Shown here piece after piece: positions 1 through 8,301 of a DNA stretch of 64,000 nucleotides. Position 1 is the stretch's first letter; each line of letters starts with the position of its first letter. Under the pieces are notes generated by a model. It was not told the DNA's origin. It was given only the letters and a program-made list of their open reading frames with translations, and ran no database searches. The DNA is from Paenibacillus polysaccharolyticus (lineage in GTDB: Bacteria; Bacillota; Bacilli; Paenibacillales; Paenibacillaceae). The translations under genes and the position numbers were made by a program. Location: positions 62,001 to 126,000 of the forward strand of contig NZ_FMVM01000011.1 in assembly GCF_900102085.1 (NCBI RefSeq), given 5' to 3'.

Positions 1-416
1 TAGACGAGTTATCTCAAATTGATGATATCGCTAAAAAATTACCCAGTCTAAGAAATAAAATGATGATGCGAATGAATAACCCAAAGAATATTGAAGTCGT
101 TGAAACTAAGATACCGATCTCCAAATTTTTGTGGGATATGTATATAGTAGCTCTTCATCAATATAAGGATGAAAAGAGTTGCTTCAAACCTGCAGAAATA
201 GCTAAATATGAACGTGATAGATTTATAGCACGAAAAATTATCATCCAATACGAGCACATGGAGGAATTGAAAAGGAATTTTGTTGAGCTATTATTTCCAG
301 AAAGAATATTGGATAGCTTTTCAGTTTTAGAAAGTCTAGATAGCGAAAAGATAGATTTTGAAGAAATTAAAGAATTACTTCAAAATATTGAAAATGTAGT
401 AAAGAAGGAGGGGTAA
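1..416 (+). CDS. Unknown protein, 5' end cut by window edge (partner of the SMC-like ATPase)
   Basis: The frame is open from base 3 with no stop upstream, so the gene starts outside the window and only its last ~137 codons are seen. The residues are charged and helical, rich in Lys, Glu and Ile, with no motif I recognise. It ends 3 bases before the GTG of the SMC-like gene, whose ribosome site lies inside its last codons, so the two form one operon and are probably translationally coupled. Both are AT-rich compared with the DNA after 4 kb. By position it could be the middle or accessory subunit of an ABC-three-component or Lamassu-type system; that is inference from layout only. Confidence 0.6.
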   Translation, partial: DELSQIDDIAKKLPSLRNKMMMRMNNPKNIEVVETKIPISKFLWDMYIVALHQYKDEKSCFKPAEIAKYERDRFIARKIIIQYEHMEELKRNFVELLFPERILDSFSVLESLDSEKIDFEEIKELLQNIENVVKKEG

Positions 417-419
417 ACG

Positions 420-3230
420 GTGTATCTGTCAAAAGTGAAAATAAAAAATTTTCGTGGATATGGTGAGAACGAAAGTTCTTCAGATCGTTGCTTTGTTTAC
501 GACGAACTGGACTCTCCCTTGGTAATATTTCATGGATATAATGGGTTTGGAAAGACATCTTTTTTTGAAGCAGTCGAATGGTGTTTGACAGATAACGTTT
601 ACCGCTTGGAAAAATTTTATCAAGAAAAAACTTATCAAGCTAATGAATTAAAACGAAGTCATTATTTGAAATTTTACCATCCTAAACATGGAAATATTGA
701 GCGTAGAGAGATATTCGTTGAATTACTATTCACTAATGGGTTACGTATTGTCCGGAAAAGCACTAACAATGTACTTCGTACTACAGAAAGAGACACAAGT
801 TATTTATCTAAAGTATATATGGGAACAAGTGATTTGGTTGAAGTAACTAACGAATTAGTGTTGCACCAGTTTATTCTAGAAACGAAGGATAAAGAAGCAT
901 TTTTTCATACTCATATGTTAGGACAAGAAAGTATAAGTGATTTTTTGAGAAATAATTCACCAGCGAAAAGAAGAGATATTTTCATGCATCTTTTACAGGA
1001 AGAAGAACTCAACAATGCTTACCAGTCTCTGAGTAAATATCAAGCAAAAAATAATTCGTTAACAATTAAATATAGTGAGTTAAGTAAAATTATTCAGAAT
1101 CTTCAGAACTTCAAAATTGGAATTACAGATTTTATGAAAAAATTAAATTTTGAAGATATGGCTCACTATATAAGAGCGATCAATGAAGATTACAATAAAA
1201 TTAAACTTATTTTATCACGTAGTGATATTAAAGATTTAGAGTATAATTTTTCATTGTTAATGATTGAATCAAACATAGGCCTTAACAATTGTATTAAATA
1301 TCTGCAGACGGTAAGTGTGGAACATCAAAGAGTTAGTCTATTTCGTAACGATTTGAACTCCAAGTATGAAGAGTTGTTACGTCTCAGTAAGCGATTTGAA
1401 AGAGCATCTTTATTGGAGGAGGCAAAAAAACATTTACAAAGATCAGAAGCAGCTAATCGTATAAAGCGAGAAAACAGCAATTTATTAATGAAAGAAAGCG
1501 ATGAAATAAATCGACAAATTATTACAACTGAAACAGGTGTGAAATCCATCCAAAATAAAAAGGAGTCCCTTGCAGACTATAAGAATGTATTCACTTTGTT
1601 AAGTAGATTTATTTCCAACTTCGATGTTAACATTCAGTTTTGGAAAGAGTGGAGTGAAGAGGAAGAAAAATGGAATAAATTTATTCTTGATTTTTCATCA
1701 GAACTTAACATTAATTCGAAAACATTGGAAATTGAGGATATAAACAAAGAATGGTTTCGCGAAGTTGAAGAGCGATCAAAAAATTTACAGAGAAGAAAAA
1801 AACAATTAAAAGAAAACTTAGAGGCGATAATTTCACAGAAAGATTCTGTTTCTCAGCTGAATAAACAATACCAAGAAGCTTTAAATCACGTTAAGAAGAT
1901 GGTTAATGAAAATTTCCTAAGTATTGATAAATGCCCAGTTTGTTTGAATGATGACTTTTCTAATTCTAAGTATACTAGTTTAGAAGGCTGGGAAGATAGT
2001 TCTACTACAGCTGAGAAGCTTGTTTTGATAATTGATTCAACTTTTTCTGCAGGTAACGAACAGATTGCTCTTATAAATAGTAGAGAAAAAAAGGTTAACG
2101 ATAATATTCGTGCACTTGACTATCAATTTTTAAAAGAAGTAACTGAGCCTTTGAATTTGCGATTGGAAAGTATAATGACTAAGTTTAAACAGCAATATGA
2201 TGATGTTGAAAAACAACTTAATAAGGATTTGAATACTTATTCTGAACTAAAAAGTTCTTTGATTCTCAAAAATAATGATATTAAAATACAAATCAACAGG
2301 ATTCAGGAGTCCTTAATAAGTCTTTTCGGGAGTGAAGTGAAGCTTGAAGAACTTGAAGCATCTTCACTTGATGATATTATTTCTAAATCTGAAGAATGGT
2401 TTACTCTAAATCAAAGTTTACTTGGTTTTTCTAGTAATCTGACATTTAGTGAAATAGAAAGTGAACTTACTATGCTCAGGGAACAATATCTTAATGGCAA
2501 AGATTATGCCATAGTGAAAAAGAACATGGAGTCTATCAAAAGTAAATTTGTTGTTATTGATGATCTTATTGGGTCTATGAAAGAAATCCTAAATAAGAAG
2601 CTTCCAGATGAATATGAAGCTGTAATGATTCGATATGAGAAACTGGAAGAAGTAATAAAACAATATAATGATGAAAAGCTACAGATTGATTATTATCGGA
2701 CTGAGGTAAATAAATGGCATGGAAAATTACTTGGAAAGCAAAGACAAATTGTTAAGGAAAGGTTAGAGAACCATCCCATAATCAGTTGGGTATATGAAAC
2801 AATCAATCCGCATCCATTTCACAAAAGATTACACATTACAAACACAGAGCGAGGAACTAACTTTATAGGTGAAACACAACTTGAGGATAAGGTTGATCTC
2901 TATCTTGATCAAATATTTAGCGCTGCCCAATTAAATATTCTGGCCTTAAGTATCTTTCTTGGCTTAGGTCTCACTCAACGATATAGTCAGCTTCAACAAC
3001 TGTTCATGGATGATCCTATACAGAGTATGGATGATGTTAACATTCTTGCTTTTATTGATGTGTTACGAGCCATAATGGACTCCAGATATAGTAATAAACA
3101 TATAGTTGTTTCAACACACGATGAAAATTTTGCTCAATTGCTTTCTATAAAAATGAGAAATAGAAAAATGGTTCAGTATAGGATTGTTGGATACACTGAA
3201 GAGGGGCCTCAAATTGAAAAGATACAGTAG
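420..3230 (+). CDS. SMC/RecF-like ATPase with CxxC hook, probable defence-system ATPase
   Basis: This 936-residue protein has an N-terminal ATPase half with a Walker A motif at residues 39-47 (GYNGFGKTS), then long coiled coils broken by CPVC at 505-508, which resembles the zinc hook of Rad50-like proteins. The C-terminal half has an ABC signature-like stretch at about 833-844 (FSAAQLNILALS), a Walker B at 861-866 ending in DD, a D-loop (SMDD) and an H-loop histidine at about 900. The order matches SMC/Rad50-type ABC ATPases, and the 'DDPIQSMDD' style is typical of ATPases in ABC-three-component and Lamassu-like defence operons. Start is GTG after AAGGAGGGG. Expected role: DNA sensing or clamping that triggers a partner effector. 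The effector would lie left of the window. ATPase class is sure; system type is not. Confidence 0.8.
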   Translation: MYLSKVKIKNFRGYGENESSSDRCFVYDELDSPLVIFHGYNGFGKTSFFEAVEWCLTDNVYRLEKFYQEKTYQANELKRSHYLKFYHPKHGNIERREIFVELLFTNGLRIVRKSTNNVLRTTERDTSYLSKVYMGTSDLVEVTNELVLHQFILETKDKEAFFHTHMLGQESISDFLRNNSPAKRRDIFMHLLQEEELNNAYQSLSKYQAKNNSLTIKYSELSKIIQNLQNFKIGITDFMKKLNFEDMAHYIRAINEDYNKIKLILSRSDIKDLEYNFSLLMIESNIGLNNCIKYLQTVSVEHQRVSLFRNDLNSKYEELLRLSKRFERASLLEEAKKHLQRSEAANRIKRENSNLLMKESDEINRQIITTETGVKSIQNKKESLADYKNVFTLLSRFISNFDVNIQFWKEWSEEEEKWNKFILDFSSELNINSKTLEIEDINKEWFREVEERSKNLQRRKKQLKENLEAIISQKDSVSQLNKQYQEALNHVKKMVNENFLSIDKCPVCLNDDFSNSKYTSLEGWEDSSTTAEKLVLIIDSTFSAGNEQIALINSREKKVNDNIRALDYQFLKEVTEPLNLRLESIMTKFKQQYDDVEKQLNKDLNTYSELKSSLILKNNDIKIQINRIQESLISLFGSEVKLEELEASSLDDIISKSEEWFTLNQSLLGFSSNLTFSEIESELTMLREQYLNGKDYAIVKKNMESIKSKFVVIDDLIGSMKEILNKKLPDEYEAVMIRYEKLEEVIKQYNDEKLQIDYYRTEVNKWHGKLLGKQRQIVKERLENHPIISWVYETINPHPFHKRLHITNTERGTNFIGETQLEDKVDLYLDQIFSAAQLNILALSIFLGLGLTQRYSQLQQLFMDDPIQSMDDVNILAFIDVLRAIMDSRYSNKHIVVSTHDENFAQLLSIKMRNRKMVQYRIVGYTEEGPQIEKIQ

Positions 3231-3298
3231 ACTCTTAGCTGGGGTAGATAGGTGCTCGTCTGTGATATTTAGGATTGTGTCTAGCTAATAACGATATG

Positions 3299-3345
3299 GC
3301 AGGCTACGAGTCGTTGTAGATGCCTCTAATGTTTTTTTGATAATG
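3299..3345 (+). terminator. Possible weak terminator after the SMC-like gene
   Basis: An imperfect stem (GGCA with TGCC outside, CTAC with GTAG inside) is followed by a run of seven T about 7 bases later. It lies 70 bases after the SMC-like stop codon. The stem is interrupted, so confidence is low. Confidence 0.3.
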
Positions 3346-3358
3346 CAGATATTCCAAA

Positions 3359-3390
3359 AGAGCATCCTTCATTTGGATGCTCTCTTTTTG
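3359..3390 (+). terminator. Rho-independent terminator
   Basis: A perfect 8-9 bp stem, GAGCATCC (3360-3367) with GGATGCTC (3375-3382), has a 7-base loop and is followed by TCTTTTTG. It closes the SMC-like operon or a lost gene before the ParA remnant. Confidence 0.75.
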
Positions 3391-3439
3391 TTAGATATTC
3401 TTTCTAGAGCCAATTGCTGTAGTTCAGCGCGATCGTTTT

Positions 3440-3650
3440 TTAACGTTGAAAAGGAAAAAAGTATCGCTAGTGGATGCAGATGTTCAAGGGAACTTAACAA
3501 AATCCTTGGGTAGGCGAACTAGACATTAAGACTACTCAAGGGCTATTGGAACTTAGAAGAGATTATAAGAAGGATATTTCCAAACGCTTTATTTTTATCG
3601 TGAATGCTACTATTCGAAGTGTACAATCTCAATTATGTAAAAAAATGTAA
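3440..3650 (+). pseudogene. Decayed ParA/Soj-like partition ATPase fragment
   Basis: The frame starting near 3440 reads KKVSLVDADVQGNLTKSLG, which matches the ParA family segment around the switch motif (usually DADPQGNLT...LG), and stops at 3529. A second open stretch at 3498-3650, in another frame and with no start codon, contains TTQGLLELRRDYKK, loosely like a later ParA helix. Together they look like a frameshifted and internally deleted ParA gene without a Walker A part. No ParB or replication gene is beside it. It suggests a lost plasmid, phage or integrative element next to the defence-like gene. The first part is convincing; the second is tentative. Confidence 0.55.
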
Positions 3651-3688
3651 TATTTTCATAATAGGTAGTTATGCCTTAAATTATGTTG

Positions 3689-3943
3689 TCACTTTACTCG
3701 TTCTTCCCCAAGTAAATACCCCACAGAAACCTCCAATGCCTTGGCAATAACCAACACTTCATAATCTTGAACGAGACGATATTGACCCTCCAAACGTGAA
3801 AGACTAGTCTGACTGATATCCAGTCCCAATGTTTGCAATCTGGCGAGGAATTCACGTTGTTTGATTCCTTTACTTTTACGGATGGCTACGACTCTGGAGC
3901 CGATAATATTTTTGTCGCCAGGTGGTTCTTGTCTATGCTTCAT
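3689..3943 (-). CDS. Xre-family (Cro/CI type) transcription regulator
   Basis: This is an 84-residue single-domain helix-turn-helix protein. After a short charged N-terminus it shows the HTH_3 pattern: IGSRVVAIRKSKGIKQREFLA, a recognition helix region with SQTSLSRLE, and an ending typical of the family (ALEVSVGYLLGEE). ATG at 3943 is preferred over the one at 3952 because GAGGTG lies six bases before it. The gene diverges from the Spo0E-like gene, and the gap holds two TAATGC-type palindromes that fit operators for this protein. It probably represses itself and the neighbour pair. The target assignment is inferred. Confidence 0.85.
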   Translation of the reverse strand: MKHRQEPPGDKNIIGSRVVAIRKSKGIKQREFLARLQTLGLDISQTSLSRLEGQYRLVQDYEVLVIAKALEVSVGYLLGEERVK

Positions 3944-3990
3944 TATGTACACCTCTCATTTCAACCAAATTGTATGAGAAATAATGGTTG

Positions 3991-4063
3991 TTTTAATGCG
4001 GATATCGAATTAAAATAAAATAAACCGATAATCGCATTAAAATAATGCTCACATCTAGCATTA
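3991..4063. promoter_or_regulatory. Candidate operator pair for the Xre regulator
   Basis: Two inverted repeats lie in the divergent gap. The first has arms TTTTAATGCGGATATCG (3991-4007) and CGATAATCGCATTAAAA (4026-4042), matching at 15 of 17 positions. The second is TAATGCT (4043-4049) and AGCATTA (4057-4063). All four arms share TAATGC. This is the arrangement expected for a self-regulating repressor; binding itself is inferred. Confidence 0.55.
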
Positions 4064-4105
4064 ACAAGACATGGCGCAATTTAGACCCATCAGAGAGGTG
4101 CATGT

Positions 4106-4291
4106 ATGAGCCGGTTGCTTGACTTATTGGAAGAGGAACGGCGCAAGCTTAATCAGCTTGGAGAGGCATCCTTGAAGCAAGCGATTCCGTTGTGGGACAA
4201 TCCAGCGGTTCAGGAACAGAGCCGGAGGGTGGATGAATTGGTGGCACGAGTTAGTGAAACGAGGGCGAGACATAGCCGAGTTGTACGGTAA
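4106..4291 (+). CDS. Small Spo0E-like protein
   Basis: This 61-residue helical protein resembles the Spo0E aspartyl-phosphatase family in length and pattern: an N-terminal helix rich in Leu and Glu (LLEEERRKLNQL) and a second helix with S..VDELV near residue 39, where the family has SxxLD. Those proteins remove phosphate from Spo0A-P and delay sporulation. The Leu to Val change leaves the key Asp in place. Start ATG at 4106 follows AGAGGTG. It lies 36 bases before the next gene and probably forms an operon with it, controlled by the divergent Xre protein. Family assignment is moderate because the protein is so short. Confidence 0.6.
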   Translation: MSRLLDLLEEERRKLNQLGEASLKQAIPLWDNPAVQEQSRRVDELVARVSETRARHSRVVR

Positions 4292-4327
4292 TGAGCGAAG
4301 TACATAATGCGTGGGGGAGGAGAAGCT

Positions 4328-4633
4328 ATGGATTTTCCGCCGTGGATGCAGCGAGCGATTCAGGCAAGGCTGGATGAGGTGACTGCCCGGATTGAGCATG
4401 ATCCTGAATTGAGTCGTGTACGTGGGGAAACCGACGAAGCGTTTGAAGCTTTGTTTGCTGGCAAGGATGTCGAGCAGACATCTGAATATGCTGAATGGGA
4501 GAATCTTTATATTGTCAGCAAAGGCATAGAGAATGAACGGTTGTACATGCAGGGGCTACGAGATGGTATTCAGCTAACGGCTTCCTTGTTAGGTCAATCG
4601 ATGTTGGTGGAGAGAGGGAATGAATCTGACTAA
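4328..4633 (+). CDS. Hypothetical protein, possibly DUF6809-like
   Basis: The product has 101 residues if it starts at ATG 4328, which follows GGGGGAGGAG by seven bases; an earlier ATG at 4307 has no such site. It is acidic and helical. The end (YMQGLRDGIQLTASLLGQ) resembles the closing helix of small Paenibacillus proteins that accompany Spo0E-like genes. No catalytic motif is visible. Function is unknown; the linkage with the Spo0E-like gene and the Xre regulator is the best clue. Confidence 0.6.
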   Translation: MDFPPWMQRAIQARLDEVTARIEHDPELSRVRGETDEAFEALFAGKDVEQTSEYAEWENLYIVSKGIENERLYMQGLRDGIQLTASLLGQSMLVERGNESD

Positions 4634-4667
4634 CGCTAGTTGATTTATGCACTTAGCAGTGTGAAAG

Positions 4668-4712
4668 GCCCATGCATGTTTACATAGCTTAGCTTGGTAC
4701 ACATGCACGGGC
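4668..4712. repeat. Inverted repeat
   Basis: GCCCATGCATGT (4668-4679) and ACATGCACGGGC (4701-4712) pair at 11 of 12 positions around a 21-base loop. There is no T tract, so it is not a simple terminator. Role unknown. Confidence 0.4.
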
Positions 4713-4768
4713 TTGATCCACTAACGCCAACCCATAAGTCATGGGGGAGCGCCCCCGCTCTACACTTA

Positions 4769-4814
4769 AACCCCGAGCCGAAGTGTGAATAACTCGCTTC
4801 GGCTCGGGTTTTAA
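4769..4814 (+). terminator. Strong Rho-independent terminator
   Basis: A perfect 12-bp stem, CCCGAGCCGAAG (4772-4783) with CTTCGGCTCGGG (4797-4808), is flanked by AAA and TTTT. It can work in both directions and ends the 4.1-4.6 kb pair. Confidence 0.85.
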
Positions 4815-4819
4815 TGCTT

Positions 4820-4935
4820 TACTTTTCCAAACAATAAAATCTTACTTTCCACTCACCGACTTGAACCAATCATTCACCTCTTGGGTGATCTGGGACATCA
4901 CGACTTTACCTGCATACCGGTTTTCTGGTTTCTCA
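4820..4935 (-). pseudogene. Broken duplicate of the sugar-binding protein 3' end
   Basis: This stretch is nearly identical to the 3' end of the binding-protein gene at 6484, including bases beyond its stop codon. It then jumps at the heptamer GATCTGG from the copy at 6529-6535 to the copy at 6706-6712. The junction removes exactly 177 bp (59 codons). After about 4935 the similarity fades. It is the relic of a second binding-protein gene that lost an internal piece between short direct repeats and then most of its body. The remaining 470 bp up to the CPBP gene hold no gene I can support. Confidence 0.85.
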
Positions 4936-5406
4936 AAGTTTTCAATCAGGAGAAAGTCATCAAGAGTATGAATCAATTTAATAGAATGTAACCATCTAAG
5001 CCGGACACTTTACAATTAATCGATAGATGTTGGAGGAGAGAAACACGAAAAAATAAAAGTGTATATGAGCATAAGAGAAGTGATTGAACAAATATGGGCA
5101 AAATTGATATGATTAATATAAAGTTGGAATAAGCAACTTCTAGCCCAATTTTTGCTACTCATTGTAATAATGCTTTGAAAAAAAGTAAGCACAGGGGTTC
5201 GAGGAACTCCGAATACACATCAGATTCCAAATCCACTCTGGTGGAGTATGGATCTGTGGAGGAGGGAGAGTAGACTATTTCTTTGGAGTTATTGAAGCAG
5301 TTTGTTTAGAAACAACTAGTTCATCTATAAGAATACATAAGATAAACAGGATGTTATGTAAGGCATAGTTTACGGTAATGGGAATGCGAGATTTTTCAAA
5401 AGAGGA

Positions 5407-6372
5407 GTGATTAAGCTGCTTTCTTTCTTCTATCAACGATATAAAACGTGGTTTTGGTTTGTTTTGTTTTTGGCTTTTGGGTCAGGTGCGGTGTCCAAAT
5501 CGTTTCATTCCTCGTTGTGGGAAGTGCTGCTCAATGCTAGTCTGGGGTTAATATGTCTTGGAGTATTTATTGTCTTTCTTTTTCGTAAAAATGCAATCGC
5601 GTCTCCGACTACTACCCAAAATGGTCGGTTAGTTGTAACTTTCACCATCCTTGGCGTCGTTGGGGGAGCTACTATTCTACCTTATATGATAGGAACCGTA
5701 GGAACTCAATTGACTGAACAATTCAGCCTTCCTCTGTATGGGATCGTTATTATTACGATTTTGAATGTCGCATTTATGTCTTTTATTGCTAGTACGGTCG
5801 GACTCATTTTAGCCGAAAAAGTTCAACTTGGTGTTCCTATTTTAAGAAGATTATTATACTCAGGCAGGTTATCAGAAGTTTCAAAACAGTGGATTATTAT
5901 TGCGATATTGGGTAGCTTCATCGGAACTTTTGGCATTGTTATGCTCGAAACGTACATATTTCAACCACATATGCCACAATTACCGTCAACTCCAACATTG
6001 GCATGGTGGAAAAGTTTACTGACTATTTTTTATGGTGGAATTGTCGAAGAAGTTCTTCTGCGTTTATGTTTAATGACGGTACTAGTATGGGGAATGGTGA
6101 AGATAAGTAAAACTCAAGCAAGCATTCCTGCGGCTATATACTGGATCGCCATCATTATGTCTTCTGTATTATTTGGGTTAGCACATCTGCCAGCGACTGC
6201 GAGTTTGTTTGGAGAATTGACTCCAATATTAGTGCTTAGAGCAATTATAGGTAATGGAATGTTAGGAATTCTGTTTGGTTATTTATACTGGAAAAAGGGT
6301 TTAGAATACGCGATTCTTTCTCATATGTCAGCAGATTTTTTCCTTCATGTCATTTGGGCATCTTTAGTATGA
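5407..6372 (+). CDS. CPBP-family intramembrane metalloprotease
   Basis: This 321-residue membrane protein has about eight hydrophobic segments. The CPBP (CAAX protease/bacteriocin-processing) motifs are in the C-terminal half: EEVLLR in the segment after KSLLTIFYGG, then FGLAHLP and finally LSHMSADF, giving the EExxxR, FxxxH and HxxxD/N pattern of the putative metal-binding site. Such proteins cut prenylated or membrane peptides; some give self-immunity to bacteriocins. The start is uncertain: GTG at 5407 sits almost on its AGAGGAG site, and CTG at 5416 has better spacing. The gene lies between the broken and intact binding-protein copies, so it may have been inserted there. Substrate unknown. 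Confidence 0.85.
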   Translation: MIKLLSFFYQRYKTWFWFVLFLAFGSGAVSKSFHSSLWEVLLNASLGLICLGVFIVFLFRKNAIASPTTTQNGRLVVTFTILGVVGGATILPYMIGTVGTQLTEQFSLPLYGIVIITILNVAFMSFIASTVGLILAEKVQLGVPILRRLLYSGRLSEVSKQWIIIAILGSFIGTFGIVMLETYIFQPHMPQLPSTPTLAWWKSLLTIFYGGIVEEVLLRLCLMTVLVWGMVKISKTQASIPAAIYWIAIIMSSVLFGLAHLPATASLFGELTPILVLRAIIGNGMLGILFGYLYWKKGLEYAILSHMSADFFLHVIWASLV

Positions 6373-6390
6373 CCGTTCTCCCGATTAATC

Positions 6391-6437
6391 AAAAAAACAA
6401 GCCGCGGCGTTAAAACTACACGCCTTGGCTTGTTTTT
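6391..6437. terminator. Bidirectional terminator
   Basis: An A-rich run, then ACAAGCCGCGGCGT with ACGCCTTGGCTTGT (two mismatches) and TTTTTTG. It lies between the convergent CPBP and binding-protein genes and can serve both. Confidence 0.8.
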
Positions 6438-6483
6438 TGTTTCATTTATTTTGCCTAATACTACTTTTCCAAAAAACAAATTC

Positions 6484-8163
6484 TTACTTTCCACTCACAG
6501 ACTTGAACCAATCATTCACCTCTTGGGTGATCTGGTCGCCGCCGTTGGATTTCCAGTTGGCTACGAATTGGTCGAATGCATCGATTGGCAGTTTGCCGTA
6601 GATGATTTTGTTGAAGGTTTCGAGCTCGGACTGACGGAGCAGGTTCCACTTGGATACCATGGTTGGTGTGGCTGCGCCTGTGAAATAGTTTTGTTTGCGG
6701 ATGTCGATCTGGGACATCACGACTTTACCCGCGTACCAGTTTTCCGGTTTACGGAATTCAGCCATTTGTTTCTCGTACGGTGTTTCAGGCTTCTCGCCGT
6801 TTGCGAGTTTCACGAGTGTTTTCATGTACAGATCCGGAATACGTGCCGGGCCGGTCAGGAACGGGAATTCGTTGGAAAAGTCTTTGATCTTCTCTTTGTC
6901 ACTGGTCGGTTTACCGTCTATAACATCCCAGTCGTAGCCTTTCGCAAAGCCGTACTCGTACGGGCTGCCTGCTTTCGGGTTCGCGAGGTTTTCCAACAGA
7001 TAGTTGTAGTACAGGAAGATCGCTTCCGGGTGCTTCGCATCTTTGTTGATCATGATACTTGCGTTGACACCAGAGTTCTGCCATTTCGTACCGATCTTGC
7101 CGTCTGGACCAGCTGGAACAGGGTAGGCTTTGTATTTCGCGCCAGGTACGTTCTTCAGCAGGTCTGGAGCAGGCCAGTCCGGTACCCAGTTTGCGCCAGG
7201 CAGAATGCCGGCTTTGCCAGCCGTCCAGCTTTCGGCGGATTTACCTTCGTCCCACAGCGCGGAGTCGGCGTGGATATATCCTTTTTCCATCCATTCAGCC
7301 AGCTTGGCAAGGGCTTGTTTTGCACCTGGGTTCACGGAGCCGTACTCCAGATTGCCGTTTGCGTCTTTGTTCCATTGTTCTTCAATTGTGCCGTATGCAC
7401 CGAACAACCAGTCGAGTCCACCCATCCAGGTGTTGGTGTTATTTTTCAGCGAGATGGCCAGCGGGAATACTTTGTCTGGAGACAGGCCGTCCGGGTTCTC
7501 GTTTTTGAATTTGTCCATGATGTTCTCAAGGTCTGCGATGGTTTTCGGCGCTTGCAGGTTCAGCTTCTCCATCCAGTCCTCACGGAGCCAGAGCAGGGTA
7601 TCGTCGTTATCCGTGTACTCCATGATGGGCATGTTGTATTTTTTGCCGTCTTTCGTGAACGGGTACCACAGCTCAGGATGTGCTGCCGCGTGCTCTTTCA
7701 GAATCGGGCTTGCATACTTCTCGAACAGCTCATCAATGGCGATGAATTGACCGGAGTCGATCAGCTGATTCGTCAGTACCGCGTTCGTTGGCACGGTTAC
7801 GAAATCAGGCAGCTTCTCGCCAGACGCAATTGCCAGCTGCAGCTTCTGTCTGTATTGATCGTCAGTGGCTGGATACCACGTATCTTTGTGCTTCATGCCC
7901 AGCGTTTCGAGCATCCAACGGTCATGTACGTTGTTCTCTTTGGTATCGCCATGAGCGTATTTTTTCGGCATCAGCACGGAGCTGAATTCGATGGGCGGGT
8001 CGTATTTTCCTTTGGCAAACGCCGCTTCCGCTTCCGCAGAGCCGACAGCCTCTTGTGTATCATTCGTGCCTTTCTCACTGGCTGACTCGCCACTGCCGCA
8101 TGCAGTGATGGTGATGAGTGCGATGACCATGAGCAAGGACCACCATGTTTTGAATTTGATCAT
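6484..8163 (-). CDS. Extracellular sugar-binding lipoprotein of an ABC importer
   Basis: The 559-residue protein starts with a lipoprotein signal peptide; the lipobox ITAC ends at Cys22 and is followed by a Gly/Ser-rich linker. Its length and pattern fit family 1 (LplA/YtcQ-like) solute-binding proteins used with LplB/YtcP permeases, which bind oligosaccharides outside the membrane. It is encoded downstream of the YesN-like regulator on the same strand, and the two permeases lie at 13.8 kb on the other strand. No ATPase is encoded here; this class usually shares an MsmX-type ATPase. A fragment of a second copy is present at 4.8 kb. The exact sugar cannot be read from the sequence. Confidence 0.9.
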   Translation of the reverse strand: MIKFKTWWSLLMVIALITITACGSGESASEKGTNDTQEAVGSAEAEAAFAKGKYDPPIEFSSVLMPKKYAHGDTKENNVHDRWMLETLGMKHKDTWYPATDDQYRQKLQLAIASGEKLPDFVTVPTNAVLTNQLIDSGQFIAIDELFEKYASPILKEHAAAHPELWYPFTKDGKKYNMPIMEYTDNDDTLLWLREDWMEKLNLQAPKTIADLENIMDKFKNENPDGLSPDKVFPLAISLKNNTNTWMGGLDWLFGAYGTIEEQWNKDANGNLEYGSVNPGAKQALAKLAEWMEKGYIHADSALWDEGKSAESWTAGKAGILPGANWVPDWPAPDLLKNVPGAKYKAYPVPAGPDGKIGTKWQNSGVNASIMINKDAKHPEAIFLYYNYLLENLANPKAGSPYEYGFAKGYDWDVIDGKPTSDKEKIKDFSNEFPFLTGPARIPDLYMKTLVKLANGEKPETPYEKQMAEFRKPENWYAGKVVMSQIDIRKQNYFTGAATPTMVSKWNLLRQSELETFNKIIYGKLPIDAFDQFVANWKSNGGDQITQEVNDWFKSVSGK

Positions 8164-8237
8164 TGTTCAATCCCCCTACGATGTATGATCTTTACACTGT
8201 AACTGTACCAAGAGGAGCAGGAGGGCATCTATATGAG

Positions 8238-8248
8238 TTTGTTAGTTT
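8238..8248 (-). promoter_or_regulatory. Motif shared by the binding-protein and permease promoters
   Basis: AAACTAACAAA on the minus strand lies 75-85 bases before the binding-protein start. The same 11 bases occur at 13714-13724 before the permease operon. It is a candidate site for the YesN-like regulator; this is inference. Confidence 0.4.
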
Positions 8249-8301
8249 CGATAGGACTCTATTAGTGAAAGTGTAAAAACTTTGGTTTTCGCAATCTATA
8301 T

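Noticed and set aside
4990..5400. Possible insertion-sequence end at AAGCCGGACACTTTAC and short frames after it
   Set aside because: No matching opposite end, no target duplication and no transposase-like frame. The stretch holds no feature I can support.
6430..8085. A 551-codon open frame on the plus strand opposite the sugar-binding lipoprotein
   Set aside because: It is the antisense frame of a clear lipoprotein gene. Its translation is rich in Val, Phe, Arg and Cys with no domain, and it has no ribosome site.
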